A DNA stretch of 9,626 nucleotides from Pelotomaculum sp. UBA5255 (GCA_002408725.1 DHTR01000082.1:945-10570), one strand, 5' to 3'. Positions 1 through 7,265 are shown, counted from the stretch's first letter. Made by a program: numbers and translations. Notes: generated from the sequence alone by a model not told the origin.

Positions 1-2472
1 ACTAATAGAAGGACTATCGTAGTAGACGGCGGTCAGTACCCTGCGAAAACGTGCTCTTGAGGCGTGGTCCGGCAGGTAGGTCAGGAGCAGGGGATCGGCC
101 TCCCGGGGAAGAGGCGCCACTTGCCCGACTAGTTCACTCATTGTATCAGTGTCCCGGTTGCCCAGGGAATCAACTGCTTTCCGCCAGCCGGAAAGAGCTG
201 CGGCCACCTTCTCCCTTTGACGGTTTCCAAGGTTATAGCGATGGCAGATAACGACAGCAGCCCCCCACTCTGTGAGGTGCAACAAGGCGATTAAATAAGC
301 CAGCCACGGTTCTCCCTGCTCTGCCGGGTTCCAGGCGCGAAGCACATTAATCGATCGGGGCAGCTCATCCAGAACCGATTTTACAGGGGCATAATTAACA
401 ACCGGGAACAGGAATTCCCACATTTGCAGATCCTGCAGGCGGAACAACACCGCCCCCGGACGCTGTTCCAGCAAAATATGCTTCAATTCTTCCCAGACAC
501 GCTCCAGGGAAACCCTGGCCAGCATTTTACTGCGCGCGGCTTCCTTCACCAGCTTCAAGGTCTGGGGCTCCATGTTCATGTAATAGCGTTTTTCAAACCG
601 GACTCCCCGCAACAGCCGGGTAGGATCTTCAATGAAGCTCAGGTTGTGAAGCACCCGGATCAAGCCTCGTTCGAGATCCTCCCTGCCCCCGAAGAAATCG
701 ATGATGTTACCAAAATCACTGCTGTTCAAGGAAATAGCCATGGCGTTGATTGTGAAATCGCGCCTGTAAAGGTCCTGGTGCAGGGAGGACGTCTCGATCT
801 GGGGCATGGCTGCAGGGTACTGATAGAATTCCACCCGTGCTGTAGCGACATCAACCTGCTGACCGCCCGGAAACAGTATGGTTGCCGTATGAAATTTTGG
901 ATGAACCCGGACCCGACCATCATAATACTGACCCAGGGCCTGGGCCAGTATTATGCCGTCCCCTTCCACAACAAGGTCGATGTCCAGACATTCCATACCC
1001 AGGAGGAGATCGCGGACCACACCACCGGCGGCATAGACTTTAGAACCCAGCCGGTTTGCAATTGTCCCGGCGCGCTCCATAATCTCTATGTATTCCTCCG
1101 GCAACCCCCTGTACATCAGTTCCCTGATATTATTATAGCGGATCTCCTGGTTGCAAATAGTAGATACTTTTTGATGTCTATTTTGCACTTCGCCATGGAG
1201 TGTTCGCAACACGTCGGTGCGGGAGACAATTCCTACAAGCTGTCCCTCTTTAAGGACCGGAAGACGCCCGATGTCGTGCCGGATCATCAGCTCTCTGACC
1301 CCTGAAGCGGGCACTTCGGGGCTAACCGTGACCAGGTTGCCGGTCATAAACCCCTTTACCGGGGCATGTCCCAGGCCGTGATGAAGTGCTTTTTCTACGT
1401 CACGTCGGGAGATAACCCCCACTACCTGCTCCCCTTTCAGCACCGGCAGGCCGGTATGTCCATAGCGCATCATGATCCGCCCGGCTTCTTCAATCACCGT
1501 GCCTGGTGTGATCGTTTTGACCGGGCTGGACATGATCTGCGCGGCAGTTACCGGCGGCCTCACCTTGGATCGGATGACCTCCAGGAGACGGTCTGCTACA
1601 TGCCCCACCTTTGCCTTACGAATGATAGCCGATGCAGCCGAGGGATGTCCCCCTCCGCCCATCCTTTCCAAAATATCTTTAACGTTAACCTCCGGCACGC
1701 TGCTTCTTGCCACAACATGAACGTGATCCTCCATTTCAACAACTGTAAACACCGCATCAAGATGGGCAAAATCAACAAGTTTATGGGTTAATAAATCCAG
1801 CCCCCCGACAAACTCGTCCACGGTTCCCTGCGCGATTAAGAATTTAATCCCATAGACATCATAATGCTCGGCCGAGACCAGAAGCTCTTTGAGCAGCGCC
1901 TGCTGCCTGGCCGTAAGCGGACGACCCAGAAAATCGGCTACAACTGCCAGTTTAGCTCCCTGGGAGAGCACGTAGGAGACAGCCTCGGCGTCCCTGGGAG
2001 TCGTGCCGGAAAAAGTCAGGGACCCGGTATCTTCATAAATCCCCAGGGCAAAAACGGTGGCTTCCAGCGGCGTGACGGGTAGCCGGCGTTCTCTGATCCT
2101 CTCAATCAATAAGGTGGTGGTTGCTCCTACCATCTCGACGACTTCCACATTGCCCCTGGCGTCACCTTCACCCCGGGGGTGGTGGTCGTAAATATGCACT
2201 TCGACTCCGGGTTTCCGCAGCAAACCGGCAAGTTTGTCCAGCCTTCCCGGAGACTTGGTATCAACAAGGATCACTTTTTTAACAAGTGCGGGTAAAATAT
2301 CCTTGACTGTTTTCACATTTAAAGTGTCTTTGTGCAGGGCCATAAATTCTTCCACGTTTCGTAAAAGAGTGCCCGGAAAAACCATGACGGCGCAGGGGTA
2401 AAGCTTTTGTGCCGCCACCATCGACGCCAGGGCGTCCAGGTCGGCATTGGTATGGGTTGTAATGATTTCCAC
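1..2472 (-). CDS. DHH-DHHA1-CBS-CBS-tRNA nucleotidyltransferase fusion protein (partial, C-terminus off left edge)
   Basis: An uninterrupted minus-strand frame starts at GTG (2472) and stays open for 824 codons to base 1. Residues 1-150 form a DHH phosphoesterase core: a His-x-Asn-Ala-Asp-x-Asp motif at H7-D13, DHH at 96-98 and DTG at 148-150. A DHHA1 domain follows, with its glycine-rich GGGGHP at 272-277. Two CBS domains occupy about 307-430, each ending in an ISR/VSR-x-DV pattern. A class II nucleotidyltransferase head begins near 475, with GGVVRD from 482, catalytic D497/D499, RRDFTINA at 570-577 and EDPTR at 615-619. The remainder resembles the tRNA-binding arm. The family is CCA-adding or A-adding tRNA nucleotidyltransferases, which repair or mature tRNA 3' ends; the DHH part may act on RNA or small nucleotides, and the CBS pair may sense adenine nucleotides. 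Motifs alone do not separate A-adding from full CCA-adding activity. The start has only a G-rich, weak ribosome site, but no in-frame ATG lies between it and the upstream stop at 2524-2526. Confidence 0.9.
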   Translation of the reverse strand, partial: MEIITTHTNADLDALASMVAAQKLYPCAVMVFPGTLLRNVEEFMALHKDTLNVKTVKDILPALVKKVILVDTKSPGRLDKLAGLLRKPGVEVHIYDHHPRGEGDARGNVEVVEMVGATTTLLIERIRERRLPVTPLEATVFALGIYEDTGSLTFSGTTPRDAEAVSYVLSQGAKLAVVADFLGRPLTARQQALLKELLVSAEHYDVYGIKFLIAQGTVDEFVGGLDLLTHKLVDFAHLDAVFTVVEMEDHVHVVARSSVPEVNVKDILERMGGGGHPSAASAIIRKAKVGHVADRLLEVIRSKVRPPVTAAQIMSSPVKTITPGTVIEEAGRIMMRYGHTGLPVLKGEQVVGVISRRDVEKALHHGLGHAPVKGFMTGNLVTVSPEVPASGVRELMIRHDIGRLPVLKEGQLVGIVSRTDVLRTLHGEVQNRHQKVSTICNQEIRYNNIRELMYRGLPEEYIEIMERAGTIANRLGSKVYAAGGVVRDLLLGMECLDIDLVVEGDGIILAQALGQYYDGRVRVHPKFHTATILFPGGQQVDVATARVEFYQYPAAMPQIETSSLHQDLYRRDFTINAMAISLNSSDFGNIIDFFGGREDLERGLIRVLHNLSFIEDPTRLLRGVRFEKRYYMNMEPQTLKLVKEAARSKMLARVSLERVWEELKHILLEQRPGAVLFRLQDLQMWEFLFPVVNYAPVKSVLDELPRSINVLRAWNPAEQGEPWLAYLIALLHLTEWGAAVVICHRYNLGNRQREKVAAALSGWRKAVDSLGNRDTDTMSELVGQVAPLPREADPLLLTYLPDHASRARFRRVLTAVYYDSPSIS

Positions 2473-2512
2473 GGCCCGCCCCCCCGAAAGTCTAAGCCAA
2501 AATACGCATTTT

Positions 2513-2518
2513 ATTATA
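2513..2518 (-). promoter_or_regulatory. Possible -10 element for the DHH-CBS-nucleotidyltransferase gene
   Basis: The minus strand reads a perfect TATAAT 51 to 56 bases upstream of... the region between the trpB2 terminator and the GTG at 2472, leaving about 40 bases from the element to the start codon. The only -35-like hexamer, TTTACA, lies just 14 bases upstream and overlaps the terminator T-run, so spacing is poor. A separate promoter is expected because the terminator closes the upstream unit. Confidence 0.4.
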
Positions 2519-2540
2519 TCATACTATCCTGCTGTAAAAA

Positions 2541-2560
2541 AAGCGCCCCTTTGGGCGCTT
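2541..2560 (-). terminator. Rho-independent terminator of trpB2
   Basis: An 8-bp perfect GC-rich stem (AAGCGCCC / GGGCGCTT) with a 4-base loop is followed on the minus strand by a run of seven T (2536-2542, the first two inside the stem). It lies about 40 bases after the trpB2 stop codon and separates that gene from the nucleotidyltransferase fusion. The other strand lacks a T-run, which fixes the direction. Confidence 0.93.
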
Positions 2561-2602
2561 CCAGTGAATTCAGGTAAATATTAACTTCCTGCTTTGCTGT
2601 CT

Positions 2603-3958
2603 TTAGATCCTTGGCAGATGTTCCAGTGACTTCTTCAGGCTTTCCTCATGCAGCGGCAAGTCCACCAGGTTACCTTCCAGATAGGTGTCGTAAGAAGGCA
2701 GGTCCAGCAGGCCATGACCGCTCAAGTTGAAGAGGATGGTTTTGGACTCACCGGCCTCCCTGGCGGCTAACGCTTCTTCCACCGCTGCATGAATGGCGTG
2801 TGATGACTCAGGGGCCGGGACGATCCCTTCACACCTGGCAAACAGGGTGCCCGATTCAAAGACCGCTGTTTGCCCGTAGGCTCTCGCTTCTGCAATTCCA
2901 TCATGGACTAACTGGCTCACCAGGGGTGATTCGCCGTGGTAGCGTAAGCCGCCGGCATGAATACCGGGGGGCATAAATTCACTGCCGAGGGTATGCATAT
3001 TGAGAAGCGGTGTTAAACCGGCCACATCCCCGAAATCGTAGCCAAAATGGCCCCGGGTCAAGGTAGGGCAGGCAGTTGGTTCCACGGCCAGCAGCCTGAC
3101 CTTTGTCCCTTTAACAATTTTATCGTAGGCGAAGGGAAACGCGATTCCGCCGAAGTTGCTGCCACCGCCGCAACAGGCGATGACGAGATCGGGATAAGCG
3201 TCAATTTTAGCGAACTGCTCTTTTGCCTCCAGGCCAATGATGGTTTGATGCAGAAGAACATGGTTTAAAACACTCCCCAGGGAATAATTGGTGTCGGTGC
3301 GGCCTGCCGCGTCCTCCACGGCTTCACTGATAGCAACACCCAGGCTCCCCAATGAATCGGGGTTATCCTTCAGAACTTGCCTGCCTGAACCGGTTCGTGT
3401 ACTGGGGCTGGCGATAACCTCGGAACCAAAGACCTGCATCAGGGAGCGGCGGTAGGGCTTCTGGTGATAACTGACCTTCACCATATAGACAGTGCACTTC
3501 ATGTCAAAAAAATTGCAAGCCTGGGAAAGGGCTACGCCCCACTGGCCGGCTCCGGTCTCAGTGGCAATACGCTTGATTCCTTCCTTTTTATTATAATACG
3601 CCTGAGGTACGGCGGTGTTCGACTTGTGGCTGCCCGCCGGGCTGACACCCTCATACTTGAAGTAGATCTTTGCCGGTGTGTCCAGCGCTTTCTCCAAGCG
3701 ACGTGCCCTACAAAGCGGGGAGGGCCTCCAGAGCCGGTAAATTTCCAGTACTTCCTCGGGAATCTCTACCCACCGTTCGCGGCTTGCCTCCTGCATAATC
3801 AGGCTCATCGGAAAGATTGGTGACAGATCCTCCGGGCTTAAGGGCTTTTTGGTGGCGGGGTTTAACGGAGGCTTGGGCAGATTCGGCATGTCCGCCTGGA
3901 TATTGTACCAGGCTCTCGGCATTTCCTTTTCAGTCAGAAGCACTTTGGTCTCACTCAT
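2603..3958 (-). CDS. trpB2: TrpB2-type tryptophan synthase beta chain (stand-alone)
   Basis: A 451-residue fold type II PLP enzyme, predicted to condense indole (or a related acceptor) with L-serine to give tryptophan in the cytosol. The PLP Schiff-base lysine is K112 in GSHKSN. ETGAGQWG at 134-141 is the substrate carboxylate loop, and GGGSN at 264-268 holds the PLP phosphate. The long N-terminal extension (PxxLxPAT, SPEDL, IxIPEEV-like segments) and the length of about 450 residues mark the TrpB2 branch rather than the roughly 400-residue TrpB1. I chose the ATG at 3958 over the in-frame ATG at 4003 because GAGAGGAG (3970-3977) sits 11 bases upstream of it and because the predicted transcription start falls near 4005. 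No trpA, trpE or other pathway gene is nearby, so an indole-salvage or side role is as likely as biosynthesis. It follows the activase gene after 135 bases and has its own promoter candidate. Confidence 0.93.
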   Translation of the reverse strand: MSETKVLLTEKEMPRAWYNIQADMPNLPKPPLNPATKKPLSPEDLSPIFPMSLIMQEASRERWVEIPEEVLEIYRLWRPSPLCRARRLEKALDTPAKIYFKYEGVSPAGSHKSNTAVPQAYYNKKEGIKRIATETGAGQWGVALSQACNFFDMKCTVYMVKVSYHQKPYRRSLMQVFGSEVIASPSTRTGSGRQVLKDNPDSLGSLGVAISEAVEDAAGRTDTNYSLGSVLNHVLLHQTIIGLEAKEQFAKIDAYPDLVIACCGGGSNFGGIAFPFAYDKIVKGTKVRLLAVEPTACPTLTRGHFGYDFGDVAGLTPLLNMHTLGSEFMPPGIHAGGLRYHGESPLVSQLVHDGIAEARAYGQTAVFESGTLFARCEGIVPAPESSHAIHAAVEEALAAREAGESKTILFNLSGHGLLDLPSYDTYLEGNLVDLPLHEESLKKSLEHLPRI

Positions 3959-3969
3959 CTCTTCTGGGT

Positions 3970-3977
3970 CTCCTCTC
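3970..3977 (-). promoter_or_regulatory. Ribosome binding site that decides the trpB2 start
   Basis: GAGAGGAG on the minus strand stands 11 bases before the ATG at 3958. The alternative upstream ATG at 4003 has no Shine-Dalgarno-like sequence and would lie inside the inverted repeat, so the shorter protein is favoured. Confidence 0.7.
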
Positions 3978-3988
3978 TTCTCGTTAAA

Positions 3989-4008
3989 TTTGATTGCTAT
4001 CAATCAAA
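3989..4008. repeat. Inverted repeat at the predicted trpB2 transcription start (operator or 5' hairpin)
   Basis: TTTGATTG and CAATCAAA form a perfect 8-bp inverted repeat around a 4-base centre. It begins three bases downstream of the -10 candidate, so it would cover the transcription start: a classic position for a repressor operator. If transcribed it could also form an AT-rich hairpin in the leader. There is no T-run after it, so it is not a terminator. Confidence 0.6.
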
Positions 4009-4011
4009 GAT

Positions 4012-4040
4012 ATTTTAACTTGAAGAACCTTTTGATGCAA
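4012..4040 (-). promoter_or_regulatory. Sigma-A-like promoter candidate for trpB2
   Basis: Minus strand: TTGCAT (4035-4040), a 17-base spacer, then TAAAAT (4012-4017). The -10 matches five of six consensus bases, the -35 only three of six, and the spacing is ideal. It lies in the 135-base gap between the activase stop codon and trpB2. Read-through from the upstream operon is also possible, because I see no terminator in this gap. Confidence 0.5.
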
Positions 4041-4093
4041 GATCATCATTGCGGATCGAGGAATAAAAATGCTTTGCCAGGCTACAGCACTGC

Positions 4094-5071
4094 TCAGCTT
4101 ATTTTTTCTTCAGGCCTAATGGCATTGCTCCACTTGCTGCAACGGTCACCCCAGCGGGCAATGATCCTATCGTTTTCAGCAATTTCCACGACTTCGCACA
4201 GATTGGAGCAGCCGGAGCACTCGAAGCTGCCGGCCTGATAATCGGTGTCTGCAACCCCAAAGCCTTTGAAGCGACTAGTCCCCTTTCTGGCCACTGCTTC
4301 GCGGGAGAGCAGGGCTGCCCCTACCGCCCCCATGACGTCGTAATACGGCGGCACTTGAACCGGCAGTTTCAACGCCTTTTCAAACGCCTTGACCATGCCG
4401 GCATTGGCCGCAACGCCGCCCTGGAAAACCACCGGGGCGAGAATTTCCTTGCCCTTGCCAACGTTATTCAAGTAGTTCCTGACCAGCGCGTCGCAGAGGC
4501 CGGCCAGGATGTCGGGAAGGCCGCAGCCCATTTGTTGCTTGTGAATCATATCGGATTCCGCAAATACAGCACACCGCCCGGCAATTCGCACTGAGGATTT
4601 GGATTGCAAGGCAATCTCACCGAACTTCTCAATTGGAATACCCAGCCGTCCTGCCTGCTGGTCCAAAAAAGAACCGGTCCCGGCAGCGCAGACAGTGTTC
4701 ATGGCAAAGTCAGAAACGACACCGTTACGCAGGATGATAATTTTAGAGTCCTGACCGCCGATTTCAAGGATGGAATGCAATCCGGGCACAAGCAGAGAGG
4801 ATGCCACCGCATGGGCGGTAATTTCATTTTTGACGGCATCAGCCCCGATGATGACGCCGGTGAGATGCCTACCGCTACCTGTGGTGCCAACCCCCTGCAC
4901 TTTCGTGCCGGAGGGCAGTTTGCCGTCAAGCTCTTTAAGTCCCCTCTGCACAGTTTCAATGGGTTTACCCTGTGTCCTTAAATAAATAGCCTCGCGGATA
5001 ATGCCGCCGTCATCTATAAAAACAAGGTTGGTGCTGACTGAACCTACGTCAATTCCTACATATCCAATCAC
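4094..5071 (-). CDS. BadF/BadG/HgdC-type CoA-dehydratase activase ATPase with C-terminal cysteine cluster
   Basis: A 325-residue ASKHA-fold ATPase of the 2-hydroxyacyl-CoA dehydratase activase family, which in characterised members uses ATP hydrolysis to push one low-potential electron from a [4Fe-4S] cluster onto a partner. Seen here: phosphate-binding GIDVGSVST at 6-14, GTTGSG at 62-67, GGQDSK at 105-110, CAAGTG from C128 and GRCAVFAES around C167. C128 and C167 match the spacing of the two cysteines that hold the dimer-bridging cluster in HgdC. The protein is about 60 residues longer than HgdC; the extra tail carries C285, C288, C292 and C311. The start is GTG at 5071, with AAAGGAGG (5082-5089) 10 bases upstream, and it overlaps the previous stop as GTGA, indicating translational coupling to the DUF2229 gene. 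It is the third gene of the unit. The electron acceptor cannot be read from sequence; the two upstream proteins are the obvious candidates. Confidence 0.92.
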   Translation of the reverse strand: MIGYVGIDVGSVSTNLVFIDDGGIIREAIYLRTQGKPIETVQRGLKELDGKLPSGTKVQGVGTTGSGRHLTGVIIGADAVKNEITAHAVASSLLVPGLHSILEIGGQDSKIIILRNGVVSDFAMNTVCAAGTGSFLDQQAGRLGIPIEKFGEIALQSKSSVRIAGRCAVFAESDMIHKQQMGCGLPDILAGLCDALVRNYLNNVGKGKEILAPVVFQGGVAANAGMVKAFEKALKLPVQVPPYYDVMGAVGAALLSREAVARKGTSRFKGFGVADTDYQAGSFECSGCSNLCEVVEIAENDRIIARWGDRCSKWSNAIRPEEKIS

Positions 5072-6168
5072 GATGAAAGGGCCTCCTTTGCCTCCTTTTT
5101 ACGCGCCAGTAAGTCAGTAAAAGCCTCCAGGCGGGTAACCATGCCAGCTTCACCGGTGTTCTCGTCCATAATAAAGGTAAGGTAATGTACGCCGAAGTCT
5201 TTGCATACATCCGGCAGAATGCTTTCAGCTACAATTTCAGGCATACACGTAAAGGGAAAGACCTGGATGATGCCGTCATACCCACTCCGAGCGTACCGAA
5301 CCGCGTTCCCGATTGTTTCCTGGCCGTGCCCGCCGACAAAGTGCCGCAGGTAGGGATATGACGCTGACCGGGCTTCCTTGCCCGATCCCATTCCCTTTGC
5401 CAGTCCGTGAAAAAGATGCTCGTTGACCCAACCGCTCAAGTAGATGGAACGGTGAACCTCAACGCCCAGCCCTCCAAGATGCCTTTCCAAATAAAGGTTA
5501 GAAAAAGGCTCCAGTAGGGTATATATTTCCCCTACAACCCCCACTTTTATAACCTGCCGACTAAAGTCCACTGCCACTTTGTCCATAATTTCTTTAGCTT
5601 TTTCCTGTGCGGCTGTGAGCTTTTCCCAGGAGGAGGCGCAGTCGATTAGGTCTAGCGCCTGGCGGTAGGCAGCATCGGTGGAGCCGGGTATCTTTTCCCT
5701 GGGTCGGGAACGTAAGGCAACCCGTTCTATTTCATCCACTAGCCGGGCTTTTCGGTAGCCAAAGCGAAGGGCTTGAATAATCTTCCACCAGGAACGAGAT
5801 CCCGCCAGCTGCTTGATTTTTACCAGCAATTCGGTGATCTGGCGTTGGGGGGGCTCAAGGACAATGAACTGCAGCGCGCAGCCCAAATCTTTTAAAATGG
5901 CCTGCTGAATCTGGGCATAGTAGCCAAAGCGGCAGGGGCCGCAGCCGCCGGCCATGACAACGGTGTCCGCCCCCAGTTCATAAGCTTCGATAAAGTTGCC
6001 CAGGTTAAGTTTTAAAGGCAAGCAGGCAAATTCAGGTCCGTGCTTTGAGCCCAGGGACAGGGTTCTTTTGCTGCAAGGAGGCGGTACAACTACCTCGACC
6101 CCAAGGGTCTGAAACATCGCTTTTAAAGAAATATGGAGGTTTCCCATATGAGGAAAGGTTACGCGCAT
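5068..6168 (-). CDS. 2-hydroxyacyl-CoA dehydratase D-component-like protein (DUF2229/CoA protein activase-related)
   Basis: A 366-residue soluble protein with the HgdB/DUF2229-like pattern. Potential metal ligands are C32 and C49 (the latter in ACLPLKLNLG), C76 and C79 in GGCGPC, and C308 in FTCMPE. Near the C-terminus is the family signature DENTGEAG (335-342), followed by TRLEAF. No signal peptide or membrane segment is seen. The AAAGGAG ribosome site (6176-6182) overlaps the stop codon of the preceding paralog and sits 7 bases before the ATG. The 3' end overlaps the activase start by four bases. In the dehydratase and double-cubane-cluster families, cysteines in this fold hold an Fe-S cluster that receives electrons from the ATPase; that role is inferred here. 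It is shorter than full D-components (roughly 370-400 residues or more), and its substrate, if any, is unknown. Confidence 0.82.
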   Translation of the reverse strand: MRVTFPHMGNLHISLKAMFQTLGVEVVVPPPCSKRTLSLGSKHGPEFACLPLKLNLGNFIEAYELGADTVVMAGGCGPCRFGYYAQIQQAILKDLGCALQFIVLEPPQRQITELLVKIKQLAGSRSWWKIIQALRFGYRKARLVDEIERVALRSRPREKIPGSTDAAYRQALDLIDCASSWEKLTAAQEKAKEIMDKVAVDFSRQVIKVGVVGEIYTLLEPFSNLYLERHLGGLGVEVHRSIYLSGWVNEHLFHGLAKGMGSGKEARSASYPYLRHFVGGHGQETIGNAVRYARSGYDGIIQVFPFTCMPEIVAESILPDVCKDFGVHYLTFIMDENTGEAGMVTRLEAFTDLLARKKEAKEALSS

Positions 6169-6175
6169 AAAAAGT

Positions 6176-6182
6176 CTCCTTT
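6176..6182 (-). promoter_or_regulatory. Ribosome binding site overlapping the upstream stop codon
   Basis: AAAGGAG shares two bases with the TAA stop (6181-6183) of the preceding DUF2229 gene and is spaced 7 bases from the next ATG (6168). This arrangement supports coupled translation and fixed ratios of the two paralogs. Confidence 0.7.
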
Positions 6183-7179
6183 AACTAGAGGATTTTATAG
6201 CTCCTACAGTTCCCGCCATTTTCCAGCTGACCATATCCAAAAAAGCCTCCAGCCTTGTAATAACCCCCGCCTCACCCGTGTGCTCATCCAGGGTCAGGCT
6301 TAAAAACGGCATCCCCATGGTCCGTGCACGCCTTTCAATTAGTTCCCCGGTCATGGAGTCGGGGCCGCAGCCAAAAGCAGCCACGTGAATCATCCCGCTA
6401 AGATCGGGACGCTCCAGATAATACAGGGCCGCTCCCATCATCCGTTGGCCCAGGGTCCAGAAAAGTTTTTTGGGCAAACGGGAGGCGTAGCTTCCGGCAG
6501 TTTTTTCCGGCAGACACTCAGCGGTTATAACGTTTGCCCCCAGGGTGCGAAGCCGCCCGATTATGTTCATACTGACGTAGGGATCATGGATGTTATAAGG
6601 GTGTCCGATCAAGGCAACGGTGATCTTTTCCGGTTCGGGCAGGGGCTCATTTTTTACCCTGTCCTTCAGAACGGCCAGGGCCTCGGCGGGCATCAGCCCG
6701 AGTTCCAGCAACCTGAAGTAGCGCCGGTGTACTTTCAGCGAACGGCGGTAGGCTAACCAGATTTTGAAATGATTATGGGTAAAGAGCCTGCCCACTTCCT
6801 TGACTGCAAGGCAAATATCGTTGTTGCTCTTATACCGGTCAATGTTAACATCGATCAGCGGGGGAATCCCCGCAAGCCGGCGAATCATGTCGGGAAGCCC
6901 CAGAAACTTGGGGCAAATATACTCGGCTTTTTTGACGCTAATCAGCCTGGGCAGAAAAATGAGATCGACTTTTCCAGCCAGGTCCAAAACATGGCCGAAG
7001 GTCAGCTTAACGGGCAGGCAGACCTCGTCCACGGCGTATTTTAACCCTTCTGTCAAAACTCCTTTGGTCGAGGGGGATGACAGTACCACTTCGGCTCCCA
7101 GCTCTTCAAAAAAAGTTCGCCACAAAGGATAGTAATAATAATAGAGAAGAGCCCTTGGGATCCCAACTTTAACGGGCAT
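6181..7179 (-). CDS. DUF2229 acyl-CoA dehydratase activase-related protein (first gene of the cluster)
   Basis: A 332-residue soluble protein paralogous to the next gene. The N-terminal KVGIPRALLYYYYYPLW segment is typical of DUF2229 proteins. Candidate ligand cysteines are C54 (VCLPVKL), C89 (YICPKF) and C271 (FGCGPDS). The C-terminal signature DEHTGEAG (298-305) with TRLEAF aligns with DENTGEAG in its neighbour. The start ATG at 7179 has AGGGAG (7188-7193) 8 bases upstream. It opens the three-gene unit, with 12 bases to the next coding region. In large fused homologues this domain follows two ASKHA ATPase domains; here it is a separate protein. Function is inferred as an Fe-S-carrying partner or acceptor of the activase; nothing in the sequence names a substrate. 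Confidence 0.82.
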   Translation of the reverse strand: MPVKVGIPRALLYYYYYPLWRTFFEELGAEVVLSSPSTKGVLTEGLKYAVDEVCLPVKLTFGHVLDLAGKVDLIFLPRLISVKKAEYICPKFLGLPDMIRRLAGIPPLIDVNIDRYKSNNDICLAVKEVGRLFTHNHFKIWLAYRRSLKVHRRYFRLLELGLMPAEALAVLKDRVKNEPLPEPEKITVALIGHPYNIHDPYVSMNIIGRLRTLGANVITAECLPEKTAGSYASRLPKKLFWTLGQRMMGAALYYLERPDLSGMIHVAAFGCGPDSMTGELIERRARTMGMPFLSLTLDEHTGEAGVITRLEAFLDMVSWKMAGTVGAIKSSS

Positions 7180-7192
7180 TCACATCTCTCCC

Positions 7193-7210
7193 TAAAAACA
7201 ATTGTTTTTA
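7193..7210. repeat. Perfect 18-bp AT-rich palindrome upstream of the activase/DUF2229 operon
   Basis: TAAAAACAATTGTTTTTA equals its own reverse complement. It abuts the AGGGAG ribosome site of the first DUF2229 gene and lies in the only gap (7180-7265) between spoVAF and the cluster. Its position fits an operator near the transcription start; a CATAAT -10-like hexamer lies just upstream on the minus strand, but I find no good -35. It is too AT-rich to be a convincing terminator for spoVAF. Confidence 0.5.
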
Positions 7211-7265
7211 TTATGAACAAAAAGTAGCTTTGTTATCCACGTCCCTTGCCCTGACGAATTGGTGT

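Noticed and set aside
424..1305. Plus-strand open frame of 293 codons
   Set aside because: It lies antisense to the nucleotidyltransferase part of the fusion gene, whose motifs are intact in the minus frame; its own translation has no recognisable domain.
2491..2504. A 14-base sequence (TATTTTGGCTTAGA) shared in inverted orientation with 9493-9506
   Set aside because: One exact AT-rich 14-mer pair is roughly what chance gives in a window this size when both orientations are allowed; the flanks do not match, so no repeat element is called.
3959..4003. 15-residue N-terminal extension of TrpB2 from the ATG at 4003
   Set aside because: It lacks a ribosome site, overlaps the inverted repeat and the predicted transcription start, while ATG 3958 has a good ribosome site.
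7180..7265. Terminator after spoVAF
   Set aside because: The only symmetric element is AT-only apart from one C and one G pair and lies at the next gene's ribosome site; no GC-rich stem with a T-run was found.
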